Shown: one piece after another, positions 8,379 to 17,718 of the stretch
How the letters are laid out: the number at the start of each line of letters is the position of its first letter
How positions within the stretch are numbered: the first letter of the stretch is position 1
The notes under the pieces: generated by a model
The model's input: only the letters and a program-made list of their open reading frames with translations
Told to the model about the DNA's origin: nothing
Database searches by the model: none
Program-made: the position numbers and the translations under genes
Assembly (NCBI RefSeq): GCF_030811095.1
Contig: NZ_JAUSQL010000001.1
Span: 1,054,001 to 1,118,000 of the forward strand
Source: Trueperella abortisuis
Lineage (GTDB): Bacteria; Actinomycetota; Actinomycetes; Actinomycetales; Actinomycetaceae
Length of the DNA: 64,000 bases
Direction: 5' to 3'

Positions 8379-9152
8379 TCAGTCCTCGCCGAGGGTTTGC
8401 TTGGCGAAAAGCGCCGCGCCGACGATGCCGGCCGTGTTCAGCAGGTCGGCGGGCACGATGGGCGCCTTCGTCGTGATGTGGTGGAGGAACTTGGCGTGCT
8501 TCTTGGAGATGCCCCCGCCGATAATAAACAGGTCGGGGGATAGAAGCATCTCATAGTGGCTGAAGACCATCTGGAGGCGCGCGCCCCACTCCTCAAAGCT
8601 GAGTCCCTCGCGTTCGTAGACGGCGGACGAGGCGAAGTGCTCGGCCTCCATCCCGTTAGGCAGGAGGACGTGGCCAAACTCGGTATTGGCCACGAGCGTG
8701 CCCTGGGACACGAGCGCCGAACCGATGCCGGTGCCGAGGGTGAGCATCAGGACGGTACCCTGGTTGCCGCGGGCGGCGCCATAGTAGACCTCGGCGTAAC
8801 CGGCGGCGTCGGCGTCGTTCATCACGGCCACCGGACGCTGGATGTTCTCCGCGATGAGGCGGGCGGGGAAGGTGCCCTCCCACATCTGGGAAAGGTTGGC
8901 GATAAAGGGGATCTGCCCGCGTACGATCGGCGCTGGGAAAGATATACCAACGGGAACCTCGCGCGGCAGGTCAAATGTGGCGACGATCTTGCCGATGATC
9001 TGTGCGATCTCGGCCGGGTCAGCGTCGGGAGGGGTGGGCATGCGAACGCGCTTGTCGACGAACTGGCCGGTCTTGAGGTTGACCGGTGCGCCCTTGATGC
9101 CCGATCCGCCGACGTCGACTCCGATGGCGACCTTGCGAAACTTCTTCTTCAT
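8379..9152 (-). CDS. ppgK: Polyphosphate glucokinase (ROK family)
   Basis: 257-aa ROK-family sugar kinase that phosphorylates glucose using polyphosphate or ATP, feeding glycolysis. The ATP/polyphosphate-binding start (AIGVDVGGSGIKGA) and the ASKHA motif TLGTGIGSALVSQG are present, together with MNDADAAGYAE (catalytic Asp region) and GGGISKKHAKFL. The ATG at 9152 follows a clear GGAGGA (9159-9164); an in-frame start 19 codons further up lacks such a signal. Length and motifs fit actinobacterial PpgK rather than the longer ROK repressors. Confidence 0.92.
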   Translation of the reverse strand: MKKKFRKVAIGVDVGGSGIKGAPVNLKTGQFVDKRVRMPTPPDADPAEIAQIIGKIVATFDLPREVPVGISFPAPIVRGQIPFIANLSQMWEGTFPARLIAENIQRPVAVMNDADAAGYAEVYYGAARGNQGTVLMLTLGTGIGSALVSQGTLVANTEFGHVLLPNGMEAEHFASSAVYEREGLSFEEWGARLQMVFSHYEMLLSPDLFIIGGGISKKHAKFLHHITTKAPIVPADLLNTAGIVGAALFAKQTLGED

Positions 9153-9198
9153 CGTTGTCCTCCGAGGTATCTGCGGCGCGTCGCGCCGGATATGGGAG

Positions 9199-9228
9199 GT
9201 GTGGCTCATCCGCGGTGATGAACCACAC
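9199..9228 (-). terminator. Hairpin downstream of map
   Basis: A 12-bp stem with one mismatch (GTGTGGCTCATC with GATGAACCACAC) and a 6-base loop lies between map and ppgK. No T-run follows on either strand, so termination is tentative. Confidence 0.45.
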
Positions 9229-9239
9229 CGGTGGGTGTG

Positions 9240-10145
9240 TTAGGCGGGAATCGCCGGGGTGGTCTGCCCCATGGAGGGCAGGGTGAGGATCTCAGCGCCG
9301 GTCTCGGTGACCACGATCGTGTGCTCGAACTGGGCGCTGCGCCCGCGATCCTTGGTCAGGACTGTCCAGTCGTCGTCCCACTGGAACCAGTCGATCTGCC
9401 CGAGAGTGAGCATCGGCTCGATGGTGAAGACCATGCCCGGCTCGATCACCTCGTTGTGGAGCGGAGCGGCGTCATAGTGCGGAACGATGAGGCCAGAGTG
9501 GAAGGCCTCCCCGACACCGTGCCCGGTGAAGTCCTCCACCACGCCGTAGTCGAAGCGCTTGGCGTAGGATTCGATGACACGGCCGATGACGTTGATCTCG
9601 CGTCCTGGCTTGACGGCCTTGATGCCGCGCATCATGGAGGTGTAGGTCCGCTCGCACAGGAGCCGCGATTCCTCGTCGACCTCACCCACGTAGAACATGG
9701 CGTTGGTATCCCCGTGGACGCCATCCTTGTAGGCGGTGACGTCGAGGTTAATGATGTCCCCCTCCTCGAGGGGGCGAGAGTCGGGGATTCCGTGGCAGAT
9801 GACCTCGTTGATGGAGGTACAGATGGACTTGGGATAACCCATGTAGCCGAGACAGGATGGGTAGGCGCCCTGGGAAACGATGTAGTCGTGGGCGATGGCG
9901 TCGAGTTCGTCGGTGGTGACGCCGGGTTTGATGGCGGCGCCGGCGAGGTAGAGGGCGTCAGCCGCGATCGTGCCGGCGGCACGGATCTTCTCAATGGTCT
10001 GCGCCGACTTGACCTCGGGCGCGGTGACGATCTCCGGGCCGTCGTGGAACATGTATTCGGGCCTCTCGATGTACTCGGGCACGTGTCGCATGGGCGAAAT
10101 TGTGCCGGGTGTGAGGTGACCTAGGGGAGCGCGATCTGCTTGCAT
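9240..10145 (-). CDS. map: Type I methionine aminopeptidase
   Basis: Cytosolic metallopeptidase that removes N-terminal Met from nascent proteins. The 301-aa sequence has the pita-bread fold motifs: [14 protein letters not shown] [25 protein letters not shown] (as [14 protein letters not shown]), [20 protein letters not shown] containing two metal Asp residues, the metal His in [11 protein letters not shown], and EPMLTLG with a metal Glu. The N-terminal extension ([17 protein letters not shown]) resembles the actinobacterial type 1c enzyme. The ATG at 10145 is 8 bases after TAAGCT (10153-10158), consistent with a leaderless mRNA. It is divergent from the SPOR-like/glnA2 operon. Confidence 0.93.
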   Translation of the reverse strand: MQADRAPLGHLTPGTISPMRHVPEYIERPEYMFHDGPEIVTAPEVKSAQTIEKIRAAGTIAADALYLAGAAIKPGVTTDELDAIAHDYIVSQGAYPSCLGYMGYPKSICTSINEVICHGIPDSRPLEEGDIINLDVTAYKDGVHGDTNAMFYVGEVDEESRLLCERTYTSMMRGIKAVKPGREINVIGRVIESYAKRFDYGVVEDFTGHGVGEAFHSGLIVPHYDAAPLHNEVIEPGMVFTIEPMLTLGQIDWFQWDDDWTVLTKDRGRSAQFEHTIVVTETGAEILTLPSMGQTTPAIPA

Positions 10146-10207
10146 AATATTAAGCTTAGTCCTATGTGGGGCGGGCTCAAACCCCGCCCAAGGGGGATGG
10201 AGCACTC

Positions 10208-10417
10208 ATGGCGTTTTGGTTTAGCGTGGTAACCGGCGAGGTGGTCGAGTCGGACTCGCCGGCGTTTCCCGCGGCGGAACGGATGGGGCCGTACGCCACG
10301 CGGCTCGAAGCGGAGAATGCGTTCTTGGTATCCGAGGCGCGTAATGCGCTCGCGGACGTCCCCGACGTCGACGACGACTACGACGCCGCTGAGCGCGAGT
10401 GGAAGGAGAACTGGTGA
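10208..10417 (+). CDS. Small SPOR-like protein upstream of glutamine synthetase
   Basis: 69-aa acidic protein. It resembles the short actinobacterial proteins, often labelled SPOR domain-containing, that read 'tyr/phe-phe-x-(x)-TGEVxxG ... RMGPYxTRxEAExA' and lie directly before a glutamine synthetase gene; here WFSVVTGEVVES and RMGPYATRLEAENAF match. The start at 10208 is chosen because this motif begins there. The stop shares GTGA with the glutamine synthetase start, so the two are coupled. Function unknown. Confidence 0.75.
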   Translation: MAFWFSVVTGEVVESDSPAFPAAERMGPYATRLEAENAFLVSEARNALADVPDVDDDYDAAEREWKENW

Positions 10418-11748
10418 ATCCTCAATCGGAATATGTCCTGCGCGAGGTCGATGACCACGACGTGCGCTTCATCCGCCTGTGGTTTACCGACATCACGGGC
10501 ACGCTCAAGTCCGTGGCAATCGCACCTGCTGAGCTGGAGGCCGCGTTTGAGGGTGGCATCTCCTTCGACGGCTCCGCGGTTGAAGGACTGACCCGCGGCC
10601 ACGAATCGGACATGGTGATGCGCCCGGACCCCTCCACTTTCCAGCTCCTGTCCTGGGGTGAGGATGGTTCGCCCTCTGCGCGCATGTTCTGCTCGATCTA
10701 CACCCCCGACGGCGAGCCGGCACGCTCCGACCCGCGCGCGGTCCTCGAACGCGCCCTCGACCGCGCCGCCAGCATGGGCTTTTCTTTCTACGCCCAGCCC
10801 GAGTGCGAGTTCTACCTATTCCACCCGACGACGGACGAGCACGCGGTGCCCATCCCCATCGACAACGGCTCCTACTTCGATCACGTCACGCGTTCGATCG
10901 CCCAATCCTTCCGCTCGCGGGCGGTCAAGAGGCTCGAGGACATGGGGATCACGGTGGAGTTCTCCCACCATGAGATCGGGCCGGGCCAAAACGAGATCGA
11001 CCTGCGGCGCAGTGATGCACTGACGATGGCAGACCAGATCATGACGCTACGCGTTGTGGTCGAGCAAGTGGCGATCTCGCAGGGGGTGATGGCCTCCTTC
11101 ATGCCCAAGCCGATCATCGACGCCGCCGGTTCGGCCATGCACACGCACTTCTCCCTCTTCGAGGGCAACAAGAACGCCTTCTACGACCCGCTGGCCTCCT
11201 TCCACCTGTCGGCCACCGGGCGCAAGTTCGTGGCGGGCCTGCTGCACCACGCGCCGCAGATTACCGCGATCACCAACCAGCACGTGAACTCCTATAAGCG
11301 CCTGTGGGCCGGATACGAGGCGCCCAATTACGTATCCTGGGGCAACTCCCACACGTCGCTGGTGCGCATTCCGGCCCTCATCCAGGGTGACCCGGAATCC
11401 GCCCGCGTCGAATACCGCGCCCTCGACTCGGCCGCCAACCCCTACCTCGCCTTCGCCGTCATCCTCAACGCCGGGCTCGCCGGCATCGAGGAAGGCTACG
11501 ACCTTCCCGAGGACCTCGACGTCGACGTCTCAGAATTGACCGACCTTGAGTGCCGTGCCATCGGGCTACGCGCGTTGCCGGCGTCGTTGTCCGATGCGTT
11601 GAAAGAGATGCGCCAGTCCGAACTTGTGGCCGACACTCTCGGCGAGGACGCCTTCGCCTACTTCCTACGCAACAAGCGCCACGAGTGGGAAGCCTACCGC
11701 CACCAGGTCACGCCCTTCGAACGGCGTGCCTTCATGACGTCAAACTGA
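10414..11748 (+). CDS. glnA2: Glutamine synthetase, GlnA2 type
   Basis: Type I glutamine-synthetase-fold ligase of 444 aa. Signatures are FDGSAVEGLTRGHESDM, the metal-binding NEIDLR, the ATP-binding PKPIIDAAGSAMHTH and the substrate loop YKRLWAGYEAPNYVSWGN. Compared with GlnA1 it is shorter and lacks the NLYxLP adenylylation loop (here EEGYDLPEDL with a different context), as in mycobacterial GlnA2. Some actinobacterial paralogues are gamma-glutamylpolyamine synthetases, so the substrate is not certain. The GTG at 10414 has GGAAGGAG upstream and overlaps the preceding stop. It is coupled to glnE by TGATG. Confidence 0.9.
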   Translation: MNPQSEYVLREVDDHDVRFIRLWFTDITGTLKSVAIAPAELEAAFEGGISFDGSAVEGLTRGHESDMVMRPDPSTFQLLSWGEDGSPSARMFCSIYTPDGEPARSDPRAVLERALDRAASMGFSFYAQPECEFYLFHPTTDEHAVPIPIDNGSYFDHVTRSIAQSFRSRAVKRLEDMGITVEFSHHEIGPGQNEIDLRRSDALTMADQIMTLRVVVEQVAISQGVMASFMPKPIIDAAGSAMHTHFSLFEGNKNAFYDPLASFHLSATGRKFVAGLLHHAPQITAITNQHVNSYKRLWAGYEAPNYVSWGNSHTSLVRIPALIQGDPESARVEYRALDSAANPYLAFAVILNAGLAGIEEGYDLPEDLDVDVSELTDLECRAIGLRALPASLSDALKEMRQSELVADTLGEDAFAYFLRNKRHEWEAYRHQVTPFERRAFMTSN

Positions 11749-14700
11749 TGTGGGAGACGGGCAGGCTTCGTCGGGCGGGCTTCTCCCCGCCCGACCGCGC
11801 CGTGCGTTTCGCCCAGAGCCCGGCGCTCGCGGGCACGGATATCGACTGGTTGCTTTCCCATGCGGCTGACACAGCCGACCCGAACCAGGCCCTCCTTGGC
11901 TTCCTGCGCCTGACGGAGGCCGCTACGGCTGCGGGACCCGAGGCCCGCCGTCTTCTCGCGGAGGCGTGCACGACGGCGCCCGCGCGCCTGTTCGCCATCC
12001 TTGGCATGTCGACCACCCTCAGCGAGCACCTCATCTCCCGTCCCGCCAACGTTCACATCCTCTCCGAGGCGAAGATCGCCGAGGCCGGGCTCGACACCAC
12101 CCCGGAGGGGGAGCGCGCCGCTGCGCTCGCGGCGGTGCATGCCCGCGCCCGCGAGCCAGGTTCGCTCCCGCGGGCGGACCTATCGGGGCTTGGGGAGGCC
12201 GGTGCGATCGAGGCGCTGCGCTTGCACTACTGGTACCGCCTCACCCAGATCGCGGCCCTCGATCTCACGGCGGGCCCGGCACCGGATCATGTCGAGGAGG
12301 TGGCACGTGCGCTGTCGGACGTGGTCGGCGGGGCGCTGGAGGCCGCGCTGGCGGTCGGCCGGGCGGTTTATGGGGCCGACGCGGACGACGTCAACCTGGC
12401 CGTCATCGCCATGGGCAAGACGGGCGGGCGGGAGGTTAACTACATCTCCGACGTCGACCTCATCTACGTGGCCTCCTCCCGCTCCGGAGATGACGAGGCC
12501 GCCCTGCCGGTTGCCACCAAGCTGGCAGAGTACATCTCCCACGCCGTCGGTTCGCCGGGCCGCACGCCCGCGATCCTCCAGATCGACACGGCGCTGCGCC
12601 CGGAGGGCAAGGCAGGTCCGCTCGTGCGCACCCTCGAGTCCCACGTGGCCTACTACGAGAAGTGGGCGGATAACTGGGAGTTTCAGGCATTGCTCAAGGC
12701 GCGGCCAGTGGCGGGGGACCGTTCGCTGGGGGAGAGGTACGTGGCGGCGCTCGCCCCGCTGGTATGGAACGCGGCGGGGCGGGATGGCTTTGTGGAGGAA
12801 ACGCGCGCGATGCGTCGGCGCGTCGAAAGCCTCGTGCCGGTGAGGGAGGCCGAGAGGCAGATCAAGCTTGGGCGTGGAGGCCTGCGTGACATCGAGTTTA
12901 CGGTCCAACTCCTCCAGCTCGTCCACGGCCGCACCGACACCAGCGTCCACCAGCGCTCCACCCTCGAGGCCCTGGCTGCGCTACGCGACGCCGGCTACAT
13001 CGGTCGCACGGCCGCCGCCACCATGGACGCCGACTACCGCTTCCTGCGTGCGCTCGAACATCGGGTCCAGCTTTACCGGATCCACCGCTCCCACGTGCTG
13101 CCCACTGCCGATGCCGACCTGCGCCGGATCGCGCGCTCCCTGCGCATCCCCGGACTGGACACCGCCGAGGAGCTGGCCGAGTCGTGGGCGCGGGTGCGAA
13201 AAGAGGTGCGTGCCCTGCACCTGGAGATCTACTACCGGCCCATGTTGCCCGCCACCGCCAAACTTTCCGCCGACAACGCCGCGCTCGAGCCGGAGGCCGC
13301 CCAGGCGAGGCTCGCAGCCATCGGCTACGGCGATCCGCGCTCGGCCTATGCCAATGCCCTCGCCCTCACTTCCGGCTACAACCGTACGGCCGCGATTGCC
13401 CGGCACATCATGCCCGTCATGCTCGAGTGGTTCGCCGAGGGTCCGGAACCCGACCGCGGCCTGGCTGCCTTCCGTGACGTGTCGGAGAAGCTGGGGACGA
13501 CGTCGTGGTACATGCGTCTGCTGCGCGATTCCAGGCTGGTCGGTGAGCGGTTGGCGCGCCTGCTGTCGACCTCGCGCTACGTCGCCAATGAGCTTCCTTC
13601 GCAGGCCGAGGCGATTGCTTGGCTTGATTCGGACGAGCTCACCGCGCTCGGGCCTGCCGAGCTTACCTCCCAGCTTGACGCTCTGCTTGCCCGGCGCACC
13701 GACCCGCGCGAGATCGCGATCGCCGGCCGGGCGCTACGGCGTCGAGAGCTTCTGCGCACGGCGATGGCCGACACCCTCCAGATGGGGGGAAACTCGCGCC
13801 AGGCGATCACAGCTGCGGGCCAGGTTGCTGTCGAAGCCGCGCTACGCGGCGCGCGACGGGCGGCGGACGCACCTGCGTCGTTGCAGTTCGCCGTCATCGC
13901 CATGGGCCGGTTCGGCGGTGGGGAGCTGGGCTACATCTCCGACGCGGACCTGATGTTCGTCTTCGACCACGGTGCCGACCTCACCGAGCAGGAGGCGAGT
14001 GCCGCGGCCAACGATGTGGCCCGCCACGTCATAGCGCTTCTGTCCGCACCCGCGCCGGAACCCGCCTTTCCCGCGGACGCCGACCTGCGCCCCGAGGGCA
14101 AAAACGGCCCGCTCGCCCGCTCGTTGGCCTCCTATCGCGCCTACTACGATCAGTGGGTGCAAACCTGGGAACGCCAAGCCTTGCTGCGGGCGCGGTTCGT
14201 GGCGGGCGACGACGTCGGGGCGCGTTTTATCACGCTCATTGACCCGTTGCGCTACCCCTCGACGGGCATAACCGAGGCCGACCTGCGCGAGATTCGCCGC
14301 ATAAAGGCGCGTGTGGAATCCGAGCGCATTCCGCGGGGGGTGGATAAGACCCGTCACCTTAAGCTCGGCCCCGGCGGACTCGCTGACGTGGAGTGGGCCG
14401 CTCAGATCCTGCAGCTGCGCCACGCGGGTCACATTGCGGCGCTGCGCACCACCTCCACCCTTGACGCCCTTGGCGCGGCTAGCGAAAGGGGCCTGATCAG
14501 CCCCGACGACGCTGATAGGCTCGAAGTGGCGTGGTCGTTTGCCTCCGCCCTGCGCGACGCGAACGTCCTCGCCTCCGGGCGAACGCGCGGGGCGAAGCTC
14601 GACCTTCTCCCGCACGGCTCACGCGAACTCGGCCTCGTCGCCGCCCTCCTGGGGCGTGACGACGGGCGGCGCCACGCGATCGAGGAAGATTACCTGCGCG

Positions 14701-14750
14701 CCGCGCGTCGGGCACGCGCGGTCGCCGAACGCATCGTCTACGAGGAGTAA
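11748..14750 (+). CDS. glnE: Glutamine synthetase adenylyltransferase/deadenylase
   Basis: 1000-aa bifunctional enzyme that adenylylates glutamine synthetase to switch it off and removes AMP to reactivate it. Two nucleotidyltransferase cores are visible, each with the G-x11-D-x-D metal motif: GKTGGREVNYISDVDLIY at about residues 223-240 and GRFGGGELGYISDADLMF at about 720-737. Each is followed by LRPEGKxGPL and by a helical GlnD-like segment (RRxxEs...LKxGxGGLxDIEF / VEWAAQ). The N-terminal half is usually the deadenylase and the C-terminal half the adenylylase. The ATG at 11748 overlaps the glnA2-type stop by one base. Length is typical of the family. Confidence 0.95.
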   Translation: MWETGRLRRAGFSPPDRAVRFAQSPALAGTDIDWLLSHAADTADPNQALLGFLRLTEAATAAGPEARRLLAEACTTAPARLFAILGMSTTLSEHLISRPANVHILSEAKIAEAGLDTTPEGERAAALAAVHARAREPGSLPRADLSGLGEAGAIEALRLHYWYRLTQIAALDLTAGPAPDHVEEVARALSDVVGGALEAALAVGRAVYGADADDVNLAVIAMGKTGGREVNYISDVDLIYVASSRSGDDEAALPVATKLAEYISHAVGSPGRTPAILQIDTALRPEGKAGPLVRTLESHVAYYEKWADNWEFQALLKARPVAGDRSLGERYVAALAPLVWNAAGRDGFVEETRAMRRRVESLVPVREAERQIKLGRGGLRDIEFTVQLLQLVHGRTDTSVHQRSTLEALAALRDAGYIGRTAAATMDADYRFLRALEHRVQLYRIHRSHVLPTADADLRRIARSLRIPGLDTAEELAESWARVRKEVRALHLEIYYRPMLPATAKLSADNAALEPEAAQARLAAIGYGDPRSAYANALALTSGYNRTAAIARHIMPVMLEWFAEGPEPDRGLAAFRDVSEKLGTTSWYMRLLRDSRLVGERLARLLSTSRYVANELPSQAEAIAWLDSDELTALGPAELTSQLDALLARRTDPREIAIAGRALRRRELLRTAMADTLQMGGNSRQAITAAGQVAVEAALRGARRAADAPASLQFAVIAMGRFGGGELGYISDADLMFVFDHGADLTEQEASAAANDVARHVIALLSAPAPEPAFPADADLRPEGKNGPLARSLASYRAYYDQWVQTWERQALLRARFVAGDDVGARFITLIDPLRYPSTGITEADLREIRRIKARVESERIPRGVDKTRHLKLGPGGLADVEWAAQILQLRHAGHIAALRTTSTLDALGAASERGLISPDDADRLEVAWSFASALRDANVLASGRTRGAKLDLLPHGSRELGLVAALLGRDDGRRHAIEEDYLRAARRARAVAERIVYEE

Positions 14751-14752
14751 CT

Positions 14753-15361
14753 TTGGAACTCATTCTTGTCCGTCACGGGCAGACCTACATGAACGCCAAG
14801 CACACGATCGACACGGTGGTGCCGGGCGCTGTGCTCACGGAGGAGGGCTGGACGCAGGCCAACGACGTCGTCCCCGCTCTCGCAGCACTCGAACCGGGCG
14901 GCATTTGGGCCTCGAACCTTACCCGCACGCAACAGACGGCGACGCCGCTGGCCACCCGCCTCGGCCTCGACATCCACATCCACGAGGGTCTGCGTGAGAT
15001 CGGCGCCGGCTGGTATGAGGGAGGGGACACCCCCGAGGTTTACGAGGGCTACACGGGCACGATCTTCCGCTGGATCGGCGGCGAACGTGACCTGCCGATG
15101 GGCGGGGATGAGGCCGTGACCGGGCGAACGGTGCTGGCGCGCGTCGACGCCGCGGTGCGGGACATCGAAGCCGCCGGCCACGAACGCGCGGTCGCCTTCG
15201 CCCACGGCGGGGTCATCGCCTACTGGGTGGGCTCGCGCGCTCTTAACGCTCAACGCGAGCGCGAGACCTTCGTGCCGCTAGGCAACGCTGGCATCGTCCG
15301 CCTCGAGGGGACCCTGGAGACGGGCTACACCCTGAGGTCGTGGATGCACCTGACGTTCTAG
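14753..15361 (+). CDS. Histidine phosphatase family protein
   Basis: 202-aa phosphoglycerate-mutase-like phosphatase with the RHG motif (ILVRHGQTYMN, residues 4-14; catalytic His), ASNLTRTQQTA with the second phosphate-binding Arg, REIGAGWYEG carrying the general acid region, and the C-terminal FAHGGVIAYW with the second His. It starts with TTG at 14753, supported by GAGGAG at 14742-14747 and by the motif starting immediately. It follows glnE by 2 bases, so it belongs to the glnA2-glnE operon. Substrate unknown. Confidence 0.88.
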   Translation: MELILVRHGQTYMNAKHTIDTVVPGAVLTEEGWTQANDVVPALAALEPGGIWASNLTRTQQTATPLATRLGLDIHIHEGLREIGAGWYEGGDTPEVYEGYTGTIFRWIGGERDLPMGGDEAVTGRTVLARVDAAVRDIEAAGHERAVAFAHGGVIAYWVGSRALNAQRERETFVPLGNAGIVRLEGTLETGYTLRSWMHLTF

Positions 15362-15393
15362 CGGGCAACCTGGCGACGGGCGCGGGTGACGAC

Positions 15394-15430
15394 GGTTGCG
15401 GGCGCAGGCCCGGAGGCCTCGCCCGCAACC
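15394..15430. terminator. Bidirectional two-tier hairpin between phosphatase gene and glnA1
   Basis: GGTTGCGGGC (15394-15403) pairs with GCCCGCAACC (15421-15430), and the loop holds a second 5-bp stem (AGGCC/GGCCT). It lies between convergent stop codons. No T-run. Confidence 0.55.
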
Positions 15431-15442
15431 GGGCCAGCGATC

Positions 15443-16861
15443 CTAGAAGTCGTAGTAGAGGGCGAACTCGTAGGGGTGTGGGCGCTGACGCAGAGGCTCG
15501 ATTTCCTTCTCTCGCTTGTAGCTGATCCAGGTCTCGATGATGTCCTCGTCGAACACGCCACCCTCGGTGAGGTAGTCGTGGTCATCCTCGAGGGCGCGGA
15601 GGGCGTCCTCCAGGGACTTCGGCAGCTGCTCGATCTCGGCGTGTTCCTCGGGAGGCAGCTCGTAGAGGTCCTTGTCGATGGGTGCCGGGGGTTCGATCCG
15701 GTTGCGAATCCCGTCGAGGCCCGCCATGAGCTGGGCCGAGAAGGCCAGGTACGGGTTCGAGGAACCGTCCGGCGTGCGGTACTCGATGCGCTTGGACTTG
15801 GCCGAGGAACCGGTGACCGGGATTCGCGTACACGCCGAGCGATTACGCGCAGAATACACGAGGTTGACTGGCGCTTCGAAGCCGGGCACAAGCCGATGGA
15901 AAGAATTGATCGAGGGGTTCGTGAAGGCCAGCAACGACGGCGCGTGCTCGAGCAGACCCCCGATGTACCAACGTGCCACGTCCGACAGGCCGCCGTAGCC
16001 GCGCTCGTCGTGGAAGAGGGGGACGCCGTCCTTCCACAGAGACTGGTGGCAGTGCATGCCCGAGCCTGCGTCGCCGAAGATCGGTTTGGGCATGAAGGTT
16101 GCCGTCTTGCCCGCGGCAAACGCCGCGTTCTTGATGACGTACTTGAACTTCATGAGGTCGTCCGCAGCAGCCAAGAGCGTGCTAAACGTGTAGTTGATCT
16201 CCTGCTGGCCGGCGCCCACCTCGTGGTGTTCGCGTTCGATATTGAGGCCGACTTGCTGGCACAGGCGACTCATTTCATCGCGCAGGTCGGCGAGCTGGTC
16301 ATTGGGGGAGACGGGGAAGTAGCCGCCCTTGATCCTGGTCTTGTAACCGAGATTTGGCTCCTCATCGCGGCCCGTGTTCCACCATGCTTCACGGGCGTCT
16401 AGGCGGTAGCCCGCCTTGTTGGGCGAATCGTCGAAACGCACGTCGTCGAAGATGTAAAACTCGGGCTCGGCGCCGAAGTAAACCGTGTCCGCGATCCCGC
16501 TGGCACGCAGGTAGTCTTCAGCGCGCCGGGCGATCGCGCGCGGGTCACGCGAGTACGGCTCACCCGTGAACGGGTCAACGACGAAGAAGTTCATCACCAG
16601 GGTTTTCCGGGCACGGAACGGGTCGATGTAGGCAGTACCGAGATCCGGCATGAGCCTCATATCCGACTCGTGAATCTTGGTGAAACCGCGAATCGAAGAG
16701 CCATCAAACATGAGCCCCTCGTGGAGCGTGTCCTCGTCAAACGCACTGATCGGGATGGCAAAGTGCTGCATGACACCGGGCAGGTCGCAGAAACGGATGT
16801 CGACGAACTCGACATCCTCCTCGGCAAGGTAGGCCTTGGCCTCATCGACGCTTGAAAACAC
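15443..16861 (-). CDS. glnA: Glutamine synthetase type I (GlnA1)
   Basis: 472-aa glutamate-ammonia ligase, the main ammonium-assimilating enzyme. It contains the N-terminal [37 protein letters not shown], the ATP motif [18 protein letters not shown] and the Glu-binding loop region [10 protein letters not shown]. Tyr of [10 protein letters not shown] at about residue 400 is the adenylylation site expected to be used by GlnE, encoded 2 kb away. The GTG at 16861 is preceded by AGGAG with a 7-base spacer, and TACAAT at 16899-16904 is a likely -10. A longer in-frame start would add 19 residues without family support. Confidence 0.96.
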   Translation of the reverse strand: MFSSVDEAKAYLAEEDVEFVDIRFCDLPGVMQHFAIPISAFDEDTLHEGLMFDGSSIRGFTKIHESDMRLMPDLGTAYIDPFRARKTLVMNFFVVDPFTGEPYSRDPRAIARRAEDYLRASGIADTVYFGAEPEFYIFDDVRFDDSPNKAGYRLDAREAWWNTGRDEEPNLGYKTRIKGGYFPVSPNDQLADLRDEMSRLCQQVGLNIEREHHEVGAGQQEINYTFSTLLAAADDLMKFKYVIKNAAFAAGKTATFMPKPIFGDAGSGMHCHQSLWKDGVPLFHDERGYGGLSDVARWYIGGLLEHAPSLLAFTNPSINSFHRLVPGFEAPVNLVYSARNRSACTRIPVTGSSAKSKRIEYRTPDGSSNPYLAFSAQLMAGLDGIRNRIEPPAPIDKDLYELPPEEHAEIEQLPKSLEDALRALEDDHDYLTEGGVFDEDIIETWISYKREKEIEPLRQRPHPYEFALYYDF

Positions 16862-16898
16862 GGGGATACTCCTAACGGCTGAACTTCGTCTGGCAAGT

Positions 16899-16904
16899 AT
16901 TGTA
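16899..16904 (-). promoter_or_regulatory. -10 element (TACAAT) of glnA
   Basis: TACAAT on the minus strand would give a leader of about 31 bases containing the AGGAG ribosome-binding site. I see no good -35 hexamer. Confidence 0.5.
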
Positions 16905-16925
16905 CGGCGGGTGGGCAAGAGAAAT

Positions 16926-16954
16926 GGGGCGGGGCCACGATATGGCCACGCCCC
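16926..16954 (-). terminator. Terminator of the DUF4191 gene
   Basis: A 12-bp stem with one mismatch (GGGGCGGGGCCA with TGGCCACGCCCC) lies 10 bases after the DUF4191 stop. On the minus strand it is followed by ATTTCTCTT, a weak U-tract. Confidence 0.65.
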
Positions 16955-16963
16955 TTCGCGTCT

Positions 16964-17656
16964 TTAGCGTCCGCGCATCGCCCGCCGATCGGGCCGTGCG
17001 TTGAACGGGTCAATTCCCTTCGGGATGGGAAGCGCGTTCGTCTGGATCGCCTTCATGCGGGCGGTCACCGCCGCGACCTCCTGGTGGGAGATCCTCTTTG
17101 GCAACTTCTTCAAGCGGCGCTCCAGCTTCGAAATCGGCACCTGACCTTCACCGTTGCCGACCTTAATGACGTCGACAGGGACGGACGGGGCGACCCGCTT
17201 GATCGCTTTCCTCTCATCTTGAATAAGCCGGTCGACGCGATCCGCGGGGCCTTCCGAAATCAGGACAATGCCGGGGCGGCCGATGGCTCGGAAAAGCATG
17301 TCCTGGGTGCGGGCATTAAAACGGACGGGCTCCTGTTCGATGACCCAGCCGCGCTTGATCTGGCCCAGCACCGCCGCGGAGGCGCCAGGCATCCCGTCGA
17401 TCTGCGCGTAGGAGGCGCGGCGTACCAGCTGGGTGAGGACGAGAAGCGCGAACACGACACCCATGAAGATCGCAAGCGGAATCCACACCCACCACAGCTT
17501 CGTGCCGATGGCCCCGAGGAGGCCGAGAACGAGACCGATAGCGAACCCGGCCAGTAGCGCCCACGCTGTCCACGGATAGGTCTTCTTCGAGACCCGGTAG
17601 GCATCGGCGAGGTAACTCCACCAGCGCTTCTTCTTCGGCTTGTTCTTTTTGCTCAT
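16964..17656 (-). CDS. DUF4191 membrane protein
   Basis: 230-aa protein of the DUF4191 family, usually encoded next to glnA1 in actinobacteria (Rv2219-like). A basic N-terminus (MSKKNKPKKKRWW) precedes two transmembrane helices at about 30-52 and 57-80, and a cytoplasmic domain of about 140 residues with RPGIVLISEGPADRV follows. A Shine-Dalgarno GGAAG precedes the ATG. Function unknown. Confidence 0.88.
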   Translation of the reverse strand: MSKKNKPKKKRWWSYLADAYRVSKKTYPWTAWALLAGFAIGLVLGLLGAIGTKLWWVWIPLAIFMGVVFALLVLTQLVRRASYAQIDGMPGASAAVLGQIKRGWVIEQEPVRFNARTQDMLFRAIGRPGIVLISEGPADRVDRLIQDERKAIKRVAPSVPVDVIKVGNGEGQVPISKLERRLKKLPKRISHQEVAAVTARMKAIQTNALPIPKGIDPFNARPDRRAMRGR

Positions 17657-17718
17657 CGCACTTCCTTGCTCGGCTTTATCACGAGTCTAGTAGATTGCAC
17701 GGCCGTGCTCAAAGATGG

